Below, one piece after another: positions 9,533-21,525 of a stretch of 64,000 nt of DNA (its first letter is position 1; each line of letters starts with the position of its first letter). The notes under the pieces were generated by a model. It had not been told where the DNA came from, did no database searches, and saw nothing but the letters and a program-made list of their open reading frames with translations. The DNA lies in assembly GCA_031761405.1 (NCBI GenBank), contig JASEVX010000003.1, positions 70,652,346-70,716,345 of the forward strand, written 5' to 3'. Origin of the DNA: Serripes groenlandicus. Lineage: Eukaryota; Mollusca; Bivalvia; Cardiida; Cardiidae. The position numbers were made by a program, and so were the translations under genes.

Positions 9533-10586
9533 TATGAATGCTGGAACTTTTCATATATATATCTCTTTGGTTATATGAGAAAAGTTCTCTACAACGAATG
9601 AAACAAACAATTTACGTTTCATAAATCGCTTCGTTTTCAGTAAATGTTATAGAATGATTCCATCGTTCTAGCAAAGTCATCTTACAACCTACCCCTTCAA
9701 TAACTTGAGAGCAAAAAACGACAGTGTTTCCTCAAGAAAATGAATAAATTATCAAATAATAATAATAAATAATAATAATATAATAATAATAAAAATAGAA
9801 ATAATTAAACTCATGGCAAAATCTTGCATTACATATGCATGGCATATATTGAATATATAAAAGTTGTCATTCAATAAACCTAGTCTCATCTCAAAAAACA
9901 AATCTTAAATACGTTAAACACTTCAATGCAAAGAACAGTGTTTACGGAAAATACTTACGAAACATAAAGAAATATGACCACTTAACTAACCATACATGTA
10001 CCTTATAAACTCAACACACTCAACACATTAACTACACACAATTCCTATGAGTAATAAACACGATCCCCTCTCTCTCTCTCTCTCTCTCAAAGAGTTCACA
10101 TACACTCCTTGTTCTACAGATCCCTTGGCCTGAGTGAAAACGTGCAAAAAAATAACCGATACTGCCAGTCTCCGCTAAATACATCATAGACGCTTCTTTA
10201 TTTCTCTATCGACTAATTCTGCAAACGTCTGCGAGAGGTACCTGTTGATCGAACCGGAACTTTCGGAGCATCCGGTCTCATAATAAAAATTCATGGTTGA
10301 CTTGGAAATATTGCTTATCGGAATTCTATTAACGTTTTATTCGGAGAAAAGTGAATATAGATAAATCGCAGATGATTAATCGTAACAGAGGTTAAGGATT
10401 GGCCCCGGTAGGGATCAGTGCAGACAAAGTGTAGATAAAGACACGATCGTCAATGAAAGATCGAGAATTAATCTACAGAAGATGGGAATAAAGACATAAA
10501 TCGGATTGCTGTATGTATGAAGATTACTGTTCAGAGGCGAATATCTGTCTTAGAACTGCATTGATCGCAATTGTCGAAAAAGTACC
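9533..10586. other. No gene; short microsatellites
   Basis: Contains an AATAAT-type run at 9757-9795 and a CT run at 10070-10088. Nothing else seen. Confidence 0.6.
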
Positions 10587-10597
10587 CCCTCCCCCTT

Positions 10598-10640
<43 letters not shown>
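10587..10640. repeat. Poly-C tract
   Basis: An almost pure C run of about 50 bases (10600-10637 uninterrupted except for its edges). Length is likely unreliable in sequencing. Confidence 0.9.
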
Positions 10641-11205
10641 CCGTTCACCACGTTGAGAGGTCTCAACTACGGTACTTAGGACCATTGTAGTATTACAAGT
10701 ATAACTTGATGAGTTTCCTGTTATTATTAGCAGAGTCTCATTAATCGTGACACAGTTAAAATTAATGAACGAAATTCAAGCATTTGATCCCTGTTCATTG
10801 TTCCTTAAACTTATCCCTTGTTGAACTCACGATTCGCACTATATCAAGAACGTATTGAGAGTAATGGTACAGTACGGTTATCTTTGTGAAGCATCATAGT
10901 TTATGTTCTTCTTCCTCAAAAACACGGAAAAGTCGTTTAAAATGGAAAATGCTTTTATTTTGATATTGTTTTTTTATAAAAAAATGTTTCGAAATACTTC
11001 AAAGCTTCCTTATGAAAAAGATTCTCAATTAAAAAAACCACCATAAGTTTGTGTTTGAAAGGTGACACGTATTCTGTGTCATGCCAGGATATTGATCCAG
11101 TTCCCACTCAAGTGCCAGTCCCTATTATCAAACGACATTATGTGAAAGTATGAGTGGACACAATAGAAGTAGTTAGAGACATTTTGGTTATTGGTTATAA
11201 TAAAA
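10641..11205. other. No recognised feature
   Basis: AT-rich, no convincing ORF or repeat. Confidence 0.45.
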
Positions 11206-11312
11206 TGGTTGTGAATCATTTGTTTTTATGCAGCACGTACGTGTTGTTCATTACGGAGTCGCAAACCATTTGTTTTTTCTGCAACACGTACGTGTTGTAC
11301 ATTTCAAAACGA
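11206..11312. repeat. Two-copy repeat carrying a CACGTACGTG palindrome
   Basis: CATTTGTTTTTnTGCAnCACGTACGTGTTGTnCATT occurs twice about 63 bp apart (only the landmarks are given). The 16-bp palindrome CAACACGTACGTGTTG is perfect in the second copy and has one change in the first. Confidence 0.75.
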
Positions 11313-12139
11313 CTATTGGTGCTTCTGTATCTCACATGCCATTTATCGCAAATCCCCCTGCCACATACAATTTCAATTATGTATCACTTATACATCAAAC
11401 ATGAACAATTTTCTTCCAATTTTCCTCGAATGATTTTAAAGCTGACAACATATTTTTAAGAAATATTATATTCAGAAACAAATAACTTATCTTACAATTG
11501 AGCCTTTTTTAAACTTTGTTCCAAAATAAGGTTATGTCAAATAAAAACAAATGCATTCATAGCTTAAATACCAAGAGAAACGTTTCATGCTTTGAGAACT
11601 CTGCCGTAATCAGTAGTTTGCATTTTTCTGCGTTGAGAAGCGTCTGTCTTTAATATTGGAAAACCAAACCTTTTTTACAAAAGAAAAAAAAAACTTGAAA
11701 AAAATAATCATTCTATAAGACGACAGCTTGTAGAATGCCATTGTTTAGTGTTTTCCACGGACGCTGAACAAATCGAGCATTTTATAATTCCCAATATAAA
11801 TTAGCGATGATTAATCAATACTCAATGTTTGCCAAAATTTAATAACCATTCGGATACGACACGTTTGTCGCAATTTCTAACAACACCATGCTAATCCATG
11901 GTGGAACAACAATATGTCTTTTTTTCCGCAATGTTTTCAACATTTCGAATGTCTAAATGAAGTGATGAAAGGATGCTGAAATTGATTCAGATAAACAGGT
12001 TACAATGCATTATTGATAATTGACAGCGTCATTTGAACGATGACTCCATAACACGTAACAGTCTGTGAGTGGTGCTCTCCCTTTATATAGAAAAAAAGGT
12101 TTCTACAACAAAGAACTTTTAGCATTGTTTTTTATAGGT
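11313..12139. other. No recognised feature
   Basis: About 830 bp. A fragment near 11920-11945 (TTTTTCCGCAATGTTTTCAA) may be an HpA scrap. Nothing else seen. Confidence 0.4.
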
Positions 12140-12375
12140 TTTACCCTTTTTGCAACAAACAGACGCATTTACACGTATATGTAGCAGACATCTTTTGAAA
12201 TCATCGTTTGCGAAAGGAGAATTGCTCATAATGAGTATTTAGTTTTCTTTTTACCATAAATGTTTAATTTTTCAATACCAATACTTTCATTAATAGAGAG
12301 TTTCCATGTTTGTGTCTATATTATTTCGAAGTCGTTTCCTACAGGTGTGTAGAATGTTGAATAGGGAAGGGTTAA
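12140..12375. mobile_element. Diverged HpA element
   Basis: TTTACCCTTTTTGCAACAAA to AGGGAAGGGTTAA with a weakened central fold (GCTCATAATGAG). The GCAGACATC/GTCGTTTCCTACAG arms are recognisable. Confidence 0.6.
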
Positions 12376-12482
12376 TGTTTACAAGCCTTTTGAAATATTT
12401 ACTAGTTCAAGGAAGTGAAAATATACTGATAAGTGGTACTACGTAATTAAATCACCGGTCTTAAGAAAACGACCGGAATTTG

Positions 12483-12712
12483 TTAACCCTTTCCCACATA
12501 CAGACGCTTTTTGACGCCTCGCCAGCAGACGGCTTTTTGAAAACATTGCGACAAAAGAAGAAATTGCACAAAACGTGCAATTTCTCCTTTTGCCACAATG
12601 TTTTCCACTTTTAGTCATAGGTTATCCATTCAATTATAAAGATTTTCTATGTTTTGACAAAATATGTTCAAAGTCGTCTGCTGCAGAATTGTCGTATGAG
12701 GGAAAGTGTTAA
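12483..12712. mobile_element. HpA element, full length
   Basis: TTAA at 12483-12486 and 12709-12712. CCCTTTCCCACATACAGACG leads in and GTATGAGGGAAAGTGTTAA closes. The hairpin is GCACAAAACGTGC, in which both arms carry compensating changes relative to GCTCAAAACGAGC. Confidence 0.8.
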
Positions 12713-12906
12713 TACAAGTAGTATTGACGCTATGTGGTGAACTAATGCACGATGACTGACAACGAACAACGCACATGCCCAATCCTTATTATACTTAGGA
12801 ATGATTTACATGTAATATCAAGTCAATATGAGTATATTCTCCATTTACCACCAATGTTTAAAATTCGTCTGCTACAGAAGGCCTCCAAAATGCGTATGCG
12901 TTGTAA

Positions 12907-13134
12907 TTAACCCTTTTCTCATACGACAATTCTGCAGCAGACGATTTTGAACATATTTTGTCAAAATATAGAAAATCTCTATATTTAAATGGATTACCTA
13001 TGACTAAAGGTGGAAAACATTGTGGCAAAAGGAGAAATTGCTCGTTTTGAGCAATTCTCCTTTTGTCACTATGTTTCAAAAAGCTGTCTGCTGCAGAGGC
13101 GGTCCGAAAGTGTCTATAAGAGGGAAAGGCTTAA
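12907..13134. mobile_element. HpA element, full length, opposite orientation
   Basis: TTAACCCTTTTCTCATACGA to AGAGGGAAAGGCTTAA, hairpin GCTCGTTTTGAGC. It is read in the opposite sense to the copy at 12483. A G run (about 13 bases) begins just outside its right end at 13136. Confidence 0.8.
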
Positions 13135-13439
13135 AAGGGGGGGGGGGGAAATAACCACTAGATATTATGTGTAAGGAAAATACATGCCCACGAGGAAAGG
13201 GATTGAAGAAGCGGATGTTACCATGTCAATCTAGTAGCAGATGTCACTTTACCTTATACCGTCTGATTTAATAGAAGGTTACGCTTAAACTCGTCCAATT
13301 TGAAAGCGGTTCAAGAAACGGAATGAAAATAAATAATGACAAATACAGATGTAACACGTCAGGTTAGACAATATTTCGAGAAAAGAAGATGTCGTCCGTC
13401 GGAGAAACACCAAACATTGGTCATATCGATGATTATATC

Positions 13440-13670
13440 TTAAACCCTTTCCCTCATACGAAATTCTGCAGCAGACGGACTTTAAACACTTTTGTCAAAA
13501 AATAGAAAAATTCTATAATTAAATGGATTACCTATGACTCAAAGTGGAAAACGTTGTGGCAAAAAGGGAAATTGCTCGTTTTGAGCAATTTCTTCTCTTT
13601 AGTCACGATGTTTTCAAAAGCGTCTGCTGCAGAGGCGTCAGTTAGCGTCTTTATGAGGGAAAGGGTTTAA
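13440..13670. mobile_element. HpA element, full length
   Basis: TTAAACCCTTTCCCTCATAC to GAGGGAAAGGGTTTAA, hairpin GCTCGTTTTGAGC. The next copy starts only 5 bases further on. Confidence 0.8.
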
Positions 13671-13675
13671 AATGG

Positions 13676-13880
13676 TTAACCCATTCCCACATGCAGACGC
13701 GGTACGACGTATCAGCAGTAGACAACTTTTAAAACCTGTGAAGAAAGGAGGAATTGCCTCAGTGGTTTCAATTTATATCAATACTCATACATTCATTGAG
13801 AGATTGTTATCATATGTATACATGTATGTATTTATTTGAATACGTCTACTACATATGTGTCGTATGTGGAAAAGGGTTAA
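13676..13880. mobile_element. HpA element, diverged, adjoining the previous copy
   Basis: TTAACCCATTCCCACATGCA to GTGGAAAAGGGTTAA. The central hairpin is deleted, so the element is ~25 bp short. Confidence 0.65.
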
Positions 13881-14076
13881 GAAATAAAGAACGATGATGC
13901 ATTACGCAACGTGTTACACGCTGTACACCAACCTATAGATTTCTCTTTTAAAATTACCATTTTCTTATAACATCATACGTTTTGTATTTATATAAACGAA
14001 TGTTTAAACACGCGCATTTGTGGCGAAAATAAACACAGCCTGTCTTTCTCTCTATCTCTCTGTGGACTTTCGATTT

Positions 14077-14288
14077 TTAACCCAACTGTGCAGACGAAGT
14101 GTTGCCGCGTTTGTAGCAGACCACTTATGGTAAAAGTGTGCCAAAAAAAAAGAAAACTCTTATAACTCTATTCAATAATTGTGCTTTTATCTGTAGAACA
14201 ATAACGTAGTGTTTGTTGCCTATATTCGAAGTGTTGCCTATATTTTATTTTAAATCGTCTGCTGTAGTCGTGTTGTATTTAATGTTAA
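14077..14288. repeat. Old HpA-like relic
   Basis: TTAACCCAACTGTGCAGACG to GTATTTAATGTTAA with AAATCGTCTGCTGTAG near the right end. The centre is not recognisable. Confidence 0.4.
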
Positions 14289-14305
14289 GCTCGAATCAAT
14301 ACAAC

Positions 14306-14310
14306 TACTT

Positions 14311-14343
<33 letters not shown>

Positions 14344-14413
14344 TTACTTCTACTACTACTACTAATAATACTAATACTACTACTACTATTACTACTACTA
14401 CTACTACTACTAT

Positions 14414-14494
<81 letters not shown>

Positions 14495-14508
14495 TACTTC
14501 TACTTATT

Positions 14509-14545
<37 letters not shown>

Positions 14546-14571
14546 TACTTCTACTTATTCTACTACTACTA

Positions 14572-14623
<52 letters not shown>

Positions 14624-14674
14624 TACTACTACTACTTCTACTACTACTACTACTACTACTTCTACTACTACTAT

Positions 14675-14748
<74 letters not shown>

Positions 14749-14782
14749 TTACTACTAATACTTCTACTACTACTACTACTAT

Positions 14783-14818
<36 letters not shown>

Positions 14819-14833
14819 TACTACTACTACTAT

Positions 14834-14932
<99 letters not shown>
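14306..14932. repeat. Long ACT/AGT trinucleotide microsatellite
   Basis: About 627 bp of CTA repeats with scattered TTC, ATT and TAT interruptions. A longer interrupted block (CTTCTACTACTTCTACTTAT) is itself repeated about 51 bp apart near 14490 and 14541. The valine-rich frame on the minus strand is a product of the GTA repeat, not a protein. Confidence 0.98.
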
Positions 14933-14996
14933 ATCATTTCTTGTAATCTGTTTTAATCTTATCGTTCTGATTGACATAGTTTAAATAAAAATACTT

Positions 14997-14999
14997 ATT

Positions 15000-15038
<39 letters not shown>

Positions 15039-15062
15039 GTAATAATAATGATAATAATAATA
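14997..15062. repeat. TAA microsatellite
   Basis: TAATAATAA-type run with a few G interruptions, about 65 bp downstream of the ACT tract. Confidence 0.95.
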
Positions 15063-16010
15063 AAACTAACTGTTATAGTTGCATTTAATACTTAAACACA
15101 CAAACATCGAGCAAATATAACATCTGCAACTCAATTACTTTCTACTTAAACGTGGTATTCCCAAACTGCAAGTTTTTTCTCCTCCTATTCCACTGAACAA
15201 TTACGATAAACAGAACGCTCGATCAATTTTACCATCCAGGGTAATTTAATATCCTCTAAAATAGCTCAACCACACTCGGTTTGTGAATGAGTGAATTAGA
15301 TTTCAGCCAGACCAGATGTATTAAATAGGAAAGCATCGGTTCAAAAAATACACAATGAGTCATTTTCAGCCCATTACCTGATATAAAAAAGAAACCAGCA
15401 TCTTCAAAACGGAATAAAACCTCGAGGACTTAATGGAGAACTAGGATTTGTTTCATCAATACAAAGAAGATTCCATTGTGAAAGAAATGATGACGTGTTC
15501 ATTAAGAGGAAAGTTCTCTAGACAAAATACGTTGTTGTATCAAAAACGAAAAGTTAACGTGAACAGTTTTAATCCATTCTCTGATACATACACCATATGA
15601 CGTCATATGCAGAAGATGTTTACCGGAAAAGCGTGCGATAAATGATGTCTCCCAGATATGTCATGTATAAAATCGTCCATACTTTATTTGGTTATTCTGT
15701 AACCATTTAGAATACTTTTGGTTATTTCTGTAACCATGTTGAATATTTTCTGGCATTAAATAAATGCCCATTTTCACTCAACTTCATTCTTACGTGTTTT
15801 ATTCATGACATACAAGTCCTACTGCCCTAATACTGCCTGTCCGAATACTTATTTGTGCGTTACTCGAACTTATCTCTCCTGGACTAGGCATAAAAGGCGA
15901 AAATTGCTCCAAACCAGCCATTTATTCTAGTACCAACTCTTTATTAAAACAATTCATTCATATTTTCACATCTGACAAATTGTCTCGTGTGCTATGAAAA
16001 TCGACGACTC
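15063..16010. other. No gene; small direct repeat
   Basis: 15685-15735 holds two near copies of TTGGTTATTnCTGTAACCAT. The rest is unremarkable. Confidence 0.45.
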
Positions 16011-16225
16011 TTAGCCCTTTTCCACATACATACGCTTTCTGACGCCCCTGCAGCAGAATAATTTAGTAAATAATGTGGAAAAAGGAGAAATTGCTCATTT
16101 GTCACAATGTGTTCAACTCTATTAAGTAACTATTATTTCATTTAGAAGAGATTTTTCAATAGTTTTTACCTATACGTTTTCAAAGTAGTCGGCTGCAGGT
16201 TTTTTGTATGTGGGAAAGGGTTTAA
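16011..16225. mobile_element. HpA element, one arm of hairpin lost
   Basis: TTAGCCCTTTTCCACATACA to GTATGTGGGAAAGGGTTTAA. GAGAAATTGCTC is followed directly by ATTTGTCACAATG, so the second hairpin arm has been deleted. Confidence 0.65.
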
Positions 16226-16322
16226 ACTTGTATATCAGGAGAACGGTATTTGCAGCGTTAAACCTCTATTCCAAATTACGGTCAGATAATATAACATGTC
16301 AACGGTCGATGGGCTAACATAT

Positions 16323-16582
16323 GAGCCGTCCTGCGAGAAAACCAACATTATGTCCTCTGCGTAATGTATCGACCCAGATCAGCCTGCGCAGTCCGCGCAG
16401 ACTGATCCGGGCCGACACATTCCGTCTCAGGGGGATATAGGTATAGAGTAATGATTCTTTAAACAGAAAATCCACAGGAGGCGAAAGGTGTCTATCCGGG
16501 TAAGCCTGCGCGGTATGCTTAGGCTGATCCAGGTCGATACTTTACGCAGAGTCCATAATGTTGTTTTCTCGCGGGACGGTTC
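16323..16582. mobile_element. HpB element, full length
   Basis: 260 bp. GAGCCGTCCTGCGAGAAAAC to GTTTTCTCGCGGGACGGTTC with both internal hairpins, flanked by ATAT on both sides. It can serve as a length standard for the family. Confidence 0.85.
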
Positions 16583-17334
16583 ATATTACGATACAAGGGA
16601 ATGTAAGAATTCATTGTGAATATATAAAAAAACATTGTCGGAAAACGAGCCAGTTGTGCCTTCTTTTCCAGAAACATTGTCTCGATATGAATTAAATCAT
16701 ACATCTGTTTGTCATCGTACAATAATTTGTATTTTATTTTTCGAAAATTGGATTGAATTGTAAAAAATAATAAATCAAAAGTCAAAGATCGATATTTGAA
16801 TATTGTTTTATTACGATATAGATACGGACCATTTGCGATCCGTATATATACAGATCAACATGTTTACACGTAGATCTACGCACTGATCAGGATCTGCATG
16901 TTTTCTAAAATACAGCTGGACCATCAACAAGACTACAGAATGTTTGCGAACTGATTTAAGGCGACAACTTAGGTGCAAACGTCCCACAGGCCAATGTCCA
17001 ACAAATACGTTATTATTAAACATGACGCTGACACATTACAATAATCACGTAACCGCATCATTTTAGCCTATAAAGTTAAGCCTTTGTGGAATGTGTATCG
17101 TGGCTGAGTATGTATATGGTTACATAAAAGTGAATGCCCAATGGGACTTTGGCAAGACACTCCGTCTTTTGGTTGTTACAAATATTTCTCATTTCTACAT
17201 TTAAGTGTTACTTTCGACAAAGTTCATTGCTATTATTTGGAAAACGCTGAACTCAAGATGGCTGTCAACAGACTGATTTCGTTACATTTAAAAAGCAATT
17301 ACAGGTCACTTAAGCTGATGAACTTCTTCAACTA
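16583..17334. other. No recognised feature
   Basis: About 750 bp with chance ORFs on the minus strand (88 and 70 codons) and no domain or splice support. Confidence 0.45.
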
Positions 17335-17523
17335 TTAAATGGCCACTTTTTGAAAACATCGTGGCAAAAGGCAGAAATTGAACACAATGAGCAGTTTCTT
17401 CTTGTGTCACGATGTTTTCAACTCTATGCAATGATTTCACATTCATTTGAAGAGATTTCCAATATTTTGCAGACATTTTCAAAGTCGTCTCCTGCACATT
17501 TGCTGTATATGGGAAAAGGTCAA
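17335..17523. repeat. Truncated HpA element
   Basis: Enters the HpA sequence at GGCCACTTTTTGAAAACATC and ends GTATATGGGAAAAGGTCAA. The hairpin is present as ATTGAACACAATGAGCAGTTT. Confidence 0.6.
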
Positions 17524-17705
17524 TATAATTTAGTCTTTACTACGGATTGGTCAATGGGTTTCGAACTATATAGAACACGGTTAGAGTGCGCGAAGGTACA
17601 CGTTGATCTTGGTCTACATTGATCGCAAATAGGGTTGTATGTAACGCAATGCAGAGTATGTAAATGTTGGTAAGGCTTGATCACCATCGATTCATACAAG
17701 TATCC

Positions 17706-17920
17706 GTAACTCTTTCGGCACCAACGGCAATATTGAGGTTTTTGCAAACAATACAGATTTCAGGTGAGTCAGCTCGTAACGAGCTGTCTCACCTGAAATC
17801 AGCATTGTTTGCCTTTTTAGTTATGAAAATATGCCAAACGTCTATTACAATAAAAATGGAGACACCCGATTTTGAACATGGAAGAGTCTACTTTAAACAA
17901 TTCGGCGCTGAAAGAGTTAA
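17706..17920. mobile_element. HpD MITE-like element, full length
   Basis: HpD is ~215 bp, runs from TAACTCTTTCGGCACC to GGCGCTGAAAGAGTTAA, and in the best copies is bounded by TTAA. Its central hairpin is long: CAGGTGAGTCAGCTCGTAAC pairs with GTTACGAGCTGTCTCACCTG, continued by AAACAATnCAGATTT / AAATCnGCATTGTTT. It shares the hairpin theme with HpC but not its ends. TTAA flanks suggest a piggyBac-like origin, by inference. Frames crossing it are not genes. Confidence 0.75.
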
Positions 17921-18119
17921 AAGCATTGAAGATCAGGAGTTAAAGCATTTGAAGATCAGATATGATCATGTTTTAGACGTCGTCATAGGGGATGCGTCAA
18001 GTTGTATTCACGTTTAGGAATTACTCATGTTTGGTCTAATCCCGAGAAACTAGTTAATTCTATTTCTCCTCGTTTAGTGAACTTATATCTATGTATAGAT
18101 CCCACATGAGTTTTCATTT

Positions 18120-18487
18120 TATATAAAGTTTTATTTAACGAGTTCACGAATGTGTTATTAAGCGAGCCTGTGGCGAGCTTAATAACACAATTCTTGGACG
18201 AGTTTAATTAAACGTTATGAATGACAACGAATGTAATACTTAATAGAATGTTAACTTATCACACACAAGTATATTGTTATGACCGATAATGGTCCCTTTT
18301 ACCTCGTCCATCTATCGTGACGTTTGTGTTTACCGGATACACGTTCTCAGTCATTTGTAAACATTCGGCGTATGAATACACAAATAGTGATTCGTTCATG
18401 TTATATTACACGTTTCACAATTTATAAAGAAACACGAATGGGTATATTACATCGGGATACAAGCCTTGTCATGTGATAAAAACTATT
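18120..18487. repeat. Left arm of a diverged inverted repeat, with a stem-loop
   Basis: This ~370-bp segment recurs in reverse complement at 20343-20740. Shared landmarks include ATGACAACGAATGT, ATCTATCGTGACGTTTGTGT, TTACCGGATACACGTTCTC and CATGTGATAAA. A stem-loop (TGTGTTATTAAGC at 18151-18163, GCTTAATAACACA at 18177-18189) lies near its outer end. Confidence 0.8.
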
Positions 18488-19145
18488 ACCAAACGAATAA
18501 AGTGCGGACTTCATCGTCAGGTTAAATTTATATATAACGTCTCACCGACTGTCGTAATTTTTGCGATCTGCACCTACGCCCAATATGAATCAGGTTATTT
18601 TCTGATCACTATCTAGTCGCTACAATCATCCTGCAAGACTCTATAGGATCAGTTATGACACAACCCTTGTCTCTTGTAAGATTGCGTCTAGATTTATGCC
18701 CCCGAATTAGGAGAGGAGTTTTGTCACTTGTCTTGAAAGTTAGGACGCTCCTATCGAAAGGATATTCAGTAGTGCATCATCATGCTGAAGCGGGATGTGT
18801 GTGGAAACACAGATGTCGAGGTGTGGTAACGAAGTTGTGTCGGAGCGAATTGGTACCTCAGAACGGTAGTACTTATTGGTCCCCGACTTATGTATTATGA
18901 GTGGACGGACACCTGCAGTAACCGTATAAGTAGATAAGTTCTAGATAATTCACATGTCCAAAAGTTACCTGTTTGGTTGTTGATGTGATTTTTCCCCCAT
19001 TATCTTTTCATCTGATCATTTTCTAACAAATATTCAAATACTGACTATTCATATAAATAATCATTCACATCGGCTCTTGCACGTTTTTGTCGTGTAAATT
19101 AAACTGTATCGTGATGAATCATTACCATGGCACATTACTACATAT
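18488..19145. other. No recognised feature
   Basis: Lies inside the large inverted repeat. An 81-codon plus-strand frame (18655-18900) has no recognisable domain. Confidence 0.4.
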
Positions 19146-19411
19146 GACCCGTCTCTCGAGAAAACCAACATTGTGGATCGTAAAGTATCGACCCGTATCA
19201 GCCTAAGCATACCACGCAGGCTTCAACCCGGATAGACACGTTTTGCCCTCCTGTGGATTTTCTGTTTCAGAATCATTACTCTATACCTATATCCCGCCTG
19301 AGACTGAATGTTGTGCGGCTCGGATCAGTCTGTGCGGACTGCGCAGGACTGATCTGGATTCGATACATTAGCCAGAAGCCATAATCTTTGGATTTTCTTA
19401 AGGGACGGCTC
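19146..19411. mobile_element. HpB element, full length
   Basis: GACCCGTCTCTCGAGAAAAC to TTAAGGGACGGCTC, in the opposite sense to the 16323 copy. Several single-base insertions (for example in the second hairpin) make it older than most copies. Confidence 0.8.
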
Positions 19412-19530
19412 GATATACCTCTGTAAAGCGACATTGTTATGCTCTCTTTAAGTGCAGCTCAATAAACTCGGACAAAGGTGTTTAGAATAATGATATTTCA
19501 TTACTGGACCAAAAACCTAAAACCTTTCCC

Positions 19531-19757
19531 TTTAATCCTTTCACACAAAGAAATTCATCGCAGTCGTCGACTTTGTAAAGTAAGCAGGCAAGAAAGAATA
19601 CACGATCTCAATAAATAAATGAAGGCATACTTTTTATTGGACTTTTGAAAGCAGTTTGTTAAAAGAGAAACTAAATCTAAAAAAGCCATTTTTCATTTCT
19701 TCAAGTGATGTTTTCAAAAGCCGTCTGTTGCAGAATGCATTGCCTGTGGCGGGATAA
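19531..19757. repeat. Old HpA-like relic
   Basis: TTAATCCTTTCACACAAAGA and AAAGCCGTCTGTTGCAGAAT mark the ends. The middle is poorly conserved. Confidence 0.4.
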
Positions 19758-19887
19758 CTGTTATTTTGGGATCCCTCCAATACTCTTCGGCCAAACCTCT
19801 TTTTAATTACTTGTTATATTCTACAGCTGTGACCACTTATTTAAAGATGCCCCAACCGGGCCATTGACTGACCGTTACATTTTCTTA

Positions 19888-20087
19888 NNNNNNNNNNNNN
19901 NNNNNNNNNNNNNNNNNNNNNNNNNNNNNNNNNNNNNNNNNNNNNNNNNNNNNNNNNNNNNNNNNNNNNNNNNNNNNNNNNNNNNNNNNNNNNNNNNNNN
20001 NNNNNNNNNNNNNNNNNNNNNNNNNNNNNNNNNNNNNNNNNNNNNNNNNNNNNNNNNNNNNNNNNNNNNNNNNNNNNNNNNNNNNNN
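19888..20087. other. Assembly gap of exactly 200 N
   Basis: A run of 200 undetermined bases. The round number suggests a placeholder, so the true distance is unknown. Frames crossing it are meaningless. Confidence 1.
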
Positions 20088-20342
20088 AACAGAGCAGGTC
20101 CAGATATGTTCATGCATCTGTATAGTCCGATCAAGTTCTACATTGTTTTTGTTACATTTTAATTACGCAAGCTTGTTACAATATCCTATCAACTTGTGTA
20201 TATTCCAATAATATATAGAGTAAATGGACATACTGCTGTTCTCTAATGTACTTGTTGACACTGACGGTTCCTATAGAAACCACCCCACTGGTGACAGACG
20301 ATACGGTACAACCCTGTATTCGAGAATTCGTCTCTTGTGGTT

Positions 20343-20740
20343 GTATCCAATCTTTATCACATGAAAATGCTTGTATCCGATCTAATATACCCATTACGTA
20401 TTTATTTATATGTAACGTGTGTAATATAACATGGCCGAATCACTATGTTTGTATTCATCCGCGAATGTTTACAAAATGGCAGAGAACGTGTATCCGGTAA
20501 ACACAAACGTCACGATAGATGAACGAGGTAAAGCGACAATATCGGTCATAAAAATATTGTTTTGTGTGATTATTTAACAGTTTTTTAAGTATGACTTTTT
20601 TAAGTATGACTATTTTCTGAAAGCGAAAACCCGATTTTCTTTTTGTGTTTCGTCATGTGATAAAACGAATCTGACATTCGTTGTCATTTCATAAAGTTCT
20701 ATTAAAGAAATTTGTTTTTAAGCTCGAAATGAGCTAACGT
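20343..20740. repeat. Right arm of the diverged inverted repeat
   Basis: Reverse complement of 18120-18487 at roughly 80% identity by eye over the best 230 bp (20343-20567), weaker beyond. The small direct repeat TTTTTTAAGTATGACT lies within this arm near 20580-20610. Confidence 0.8.
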
Positions 20741-20854
20741 GTTTAACATAATGATTGGACGTATACTTGGCCATGGATAACTGTATTCCCGCAAAAACTT
20801 GGAATATTCGTAAAAATGTTCTTATCAACATTGGCATGGTTGACTGATCACTGC

Positions 20855-21000
20855 TTTAAACAAATCTGCAGCAGACAACTTTGAAAACGTTTGTTCTAAA
20901 TATTGAAAATTTCTATAAAAGAAAGTGTTAATATTGAATAAAGTTAAAACTCGTCTACTGCAGCGGCGTAAGAAAGCGTCTATATCTGTGAAAGGCTTAA
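20855..21000. repeat. HpA element with central deletion
   Basis: AAATCTGCAGCAGACAACTT and AACTCGTCTACTGCAGCGGC are the two arms, and the end is GTGAAAGGCTTAA. The central hairpin is missing. Confidence 0.6.
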
Positions 21001-21525
21001 GTTTTGTCCCATATGTATGTGTTTTCTTTCATATTTAGACAAAGCCGGTCATTGTTTGTAAACATCAACTTAACCAGGGAGTGGTTAAAAACATAAACAT
21101 AAAAACATAAAAAACATAAAAACACAAAAACATAAATATAAAAACAGTTTGTTTTCTTTATCATCCTAACAAAAAAAATAATTATATAGTGAGTTATCAT
21201 ATTTTGTAAATATCGAAAGTGGTTTCAAATAGCATGTTAGAATATCTGAAGCGACGTGAAAGGAATTTTGACATCGATCTGCAATAATTTAAAAAAAAAA
21301 AATCAATAAAAAAGAAATTTAATCAAATGAAATGGCACAAACAGTGATTCATGTTTGATTTTATGTTTTCGTGAGATTGATAAGATTTTAACATTTTGGG
21401 AGTAAATTGACGTTTGTTGCTATAATCTATAATATTCCAAGAGAATACCGAAAAATTCTAGTTTTATTTGATAATTATTTCAATTGCTTAAACATAGCAC
21501 GCACTCCAATCACAATTCCTTATAT
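21001..21525. other. No gene; A-rich ACATAAAA repeats
   Basis: 21085-21145 is a run of AAAACATAAA-type units. The rest is AT-rich with no other signal. Confidence 0.6.

Noticed and set aside
14621..14977. Valine-rich 118-codon ORF
   Set aside because: It is the GTA reading of the ACT microsatellite.
17664..18017. 117-codon ORF
   Set aside because: Most of it is the HpD element at 17706-17920.
19841..20211. ORFs of 80-115 codons
   Set aside because: They cross the 200-N gap and consist mostly of undetermined residues.
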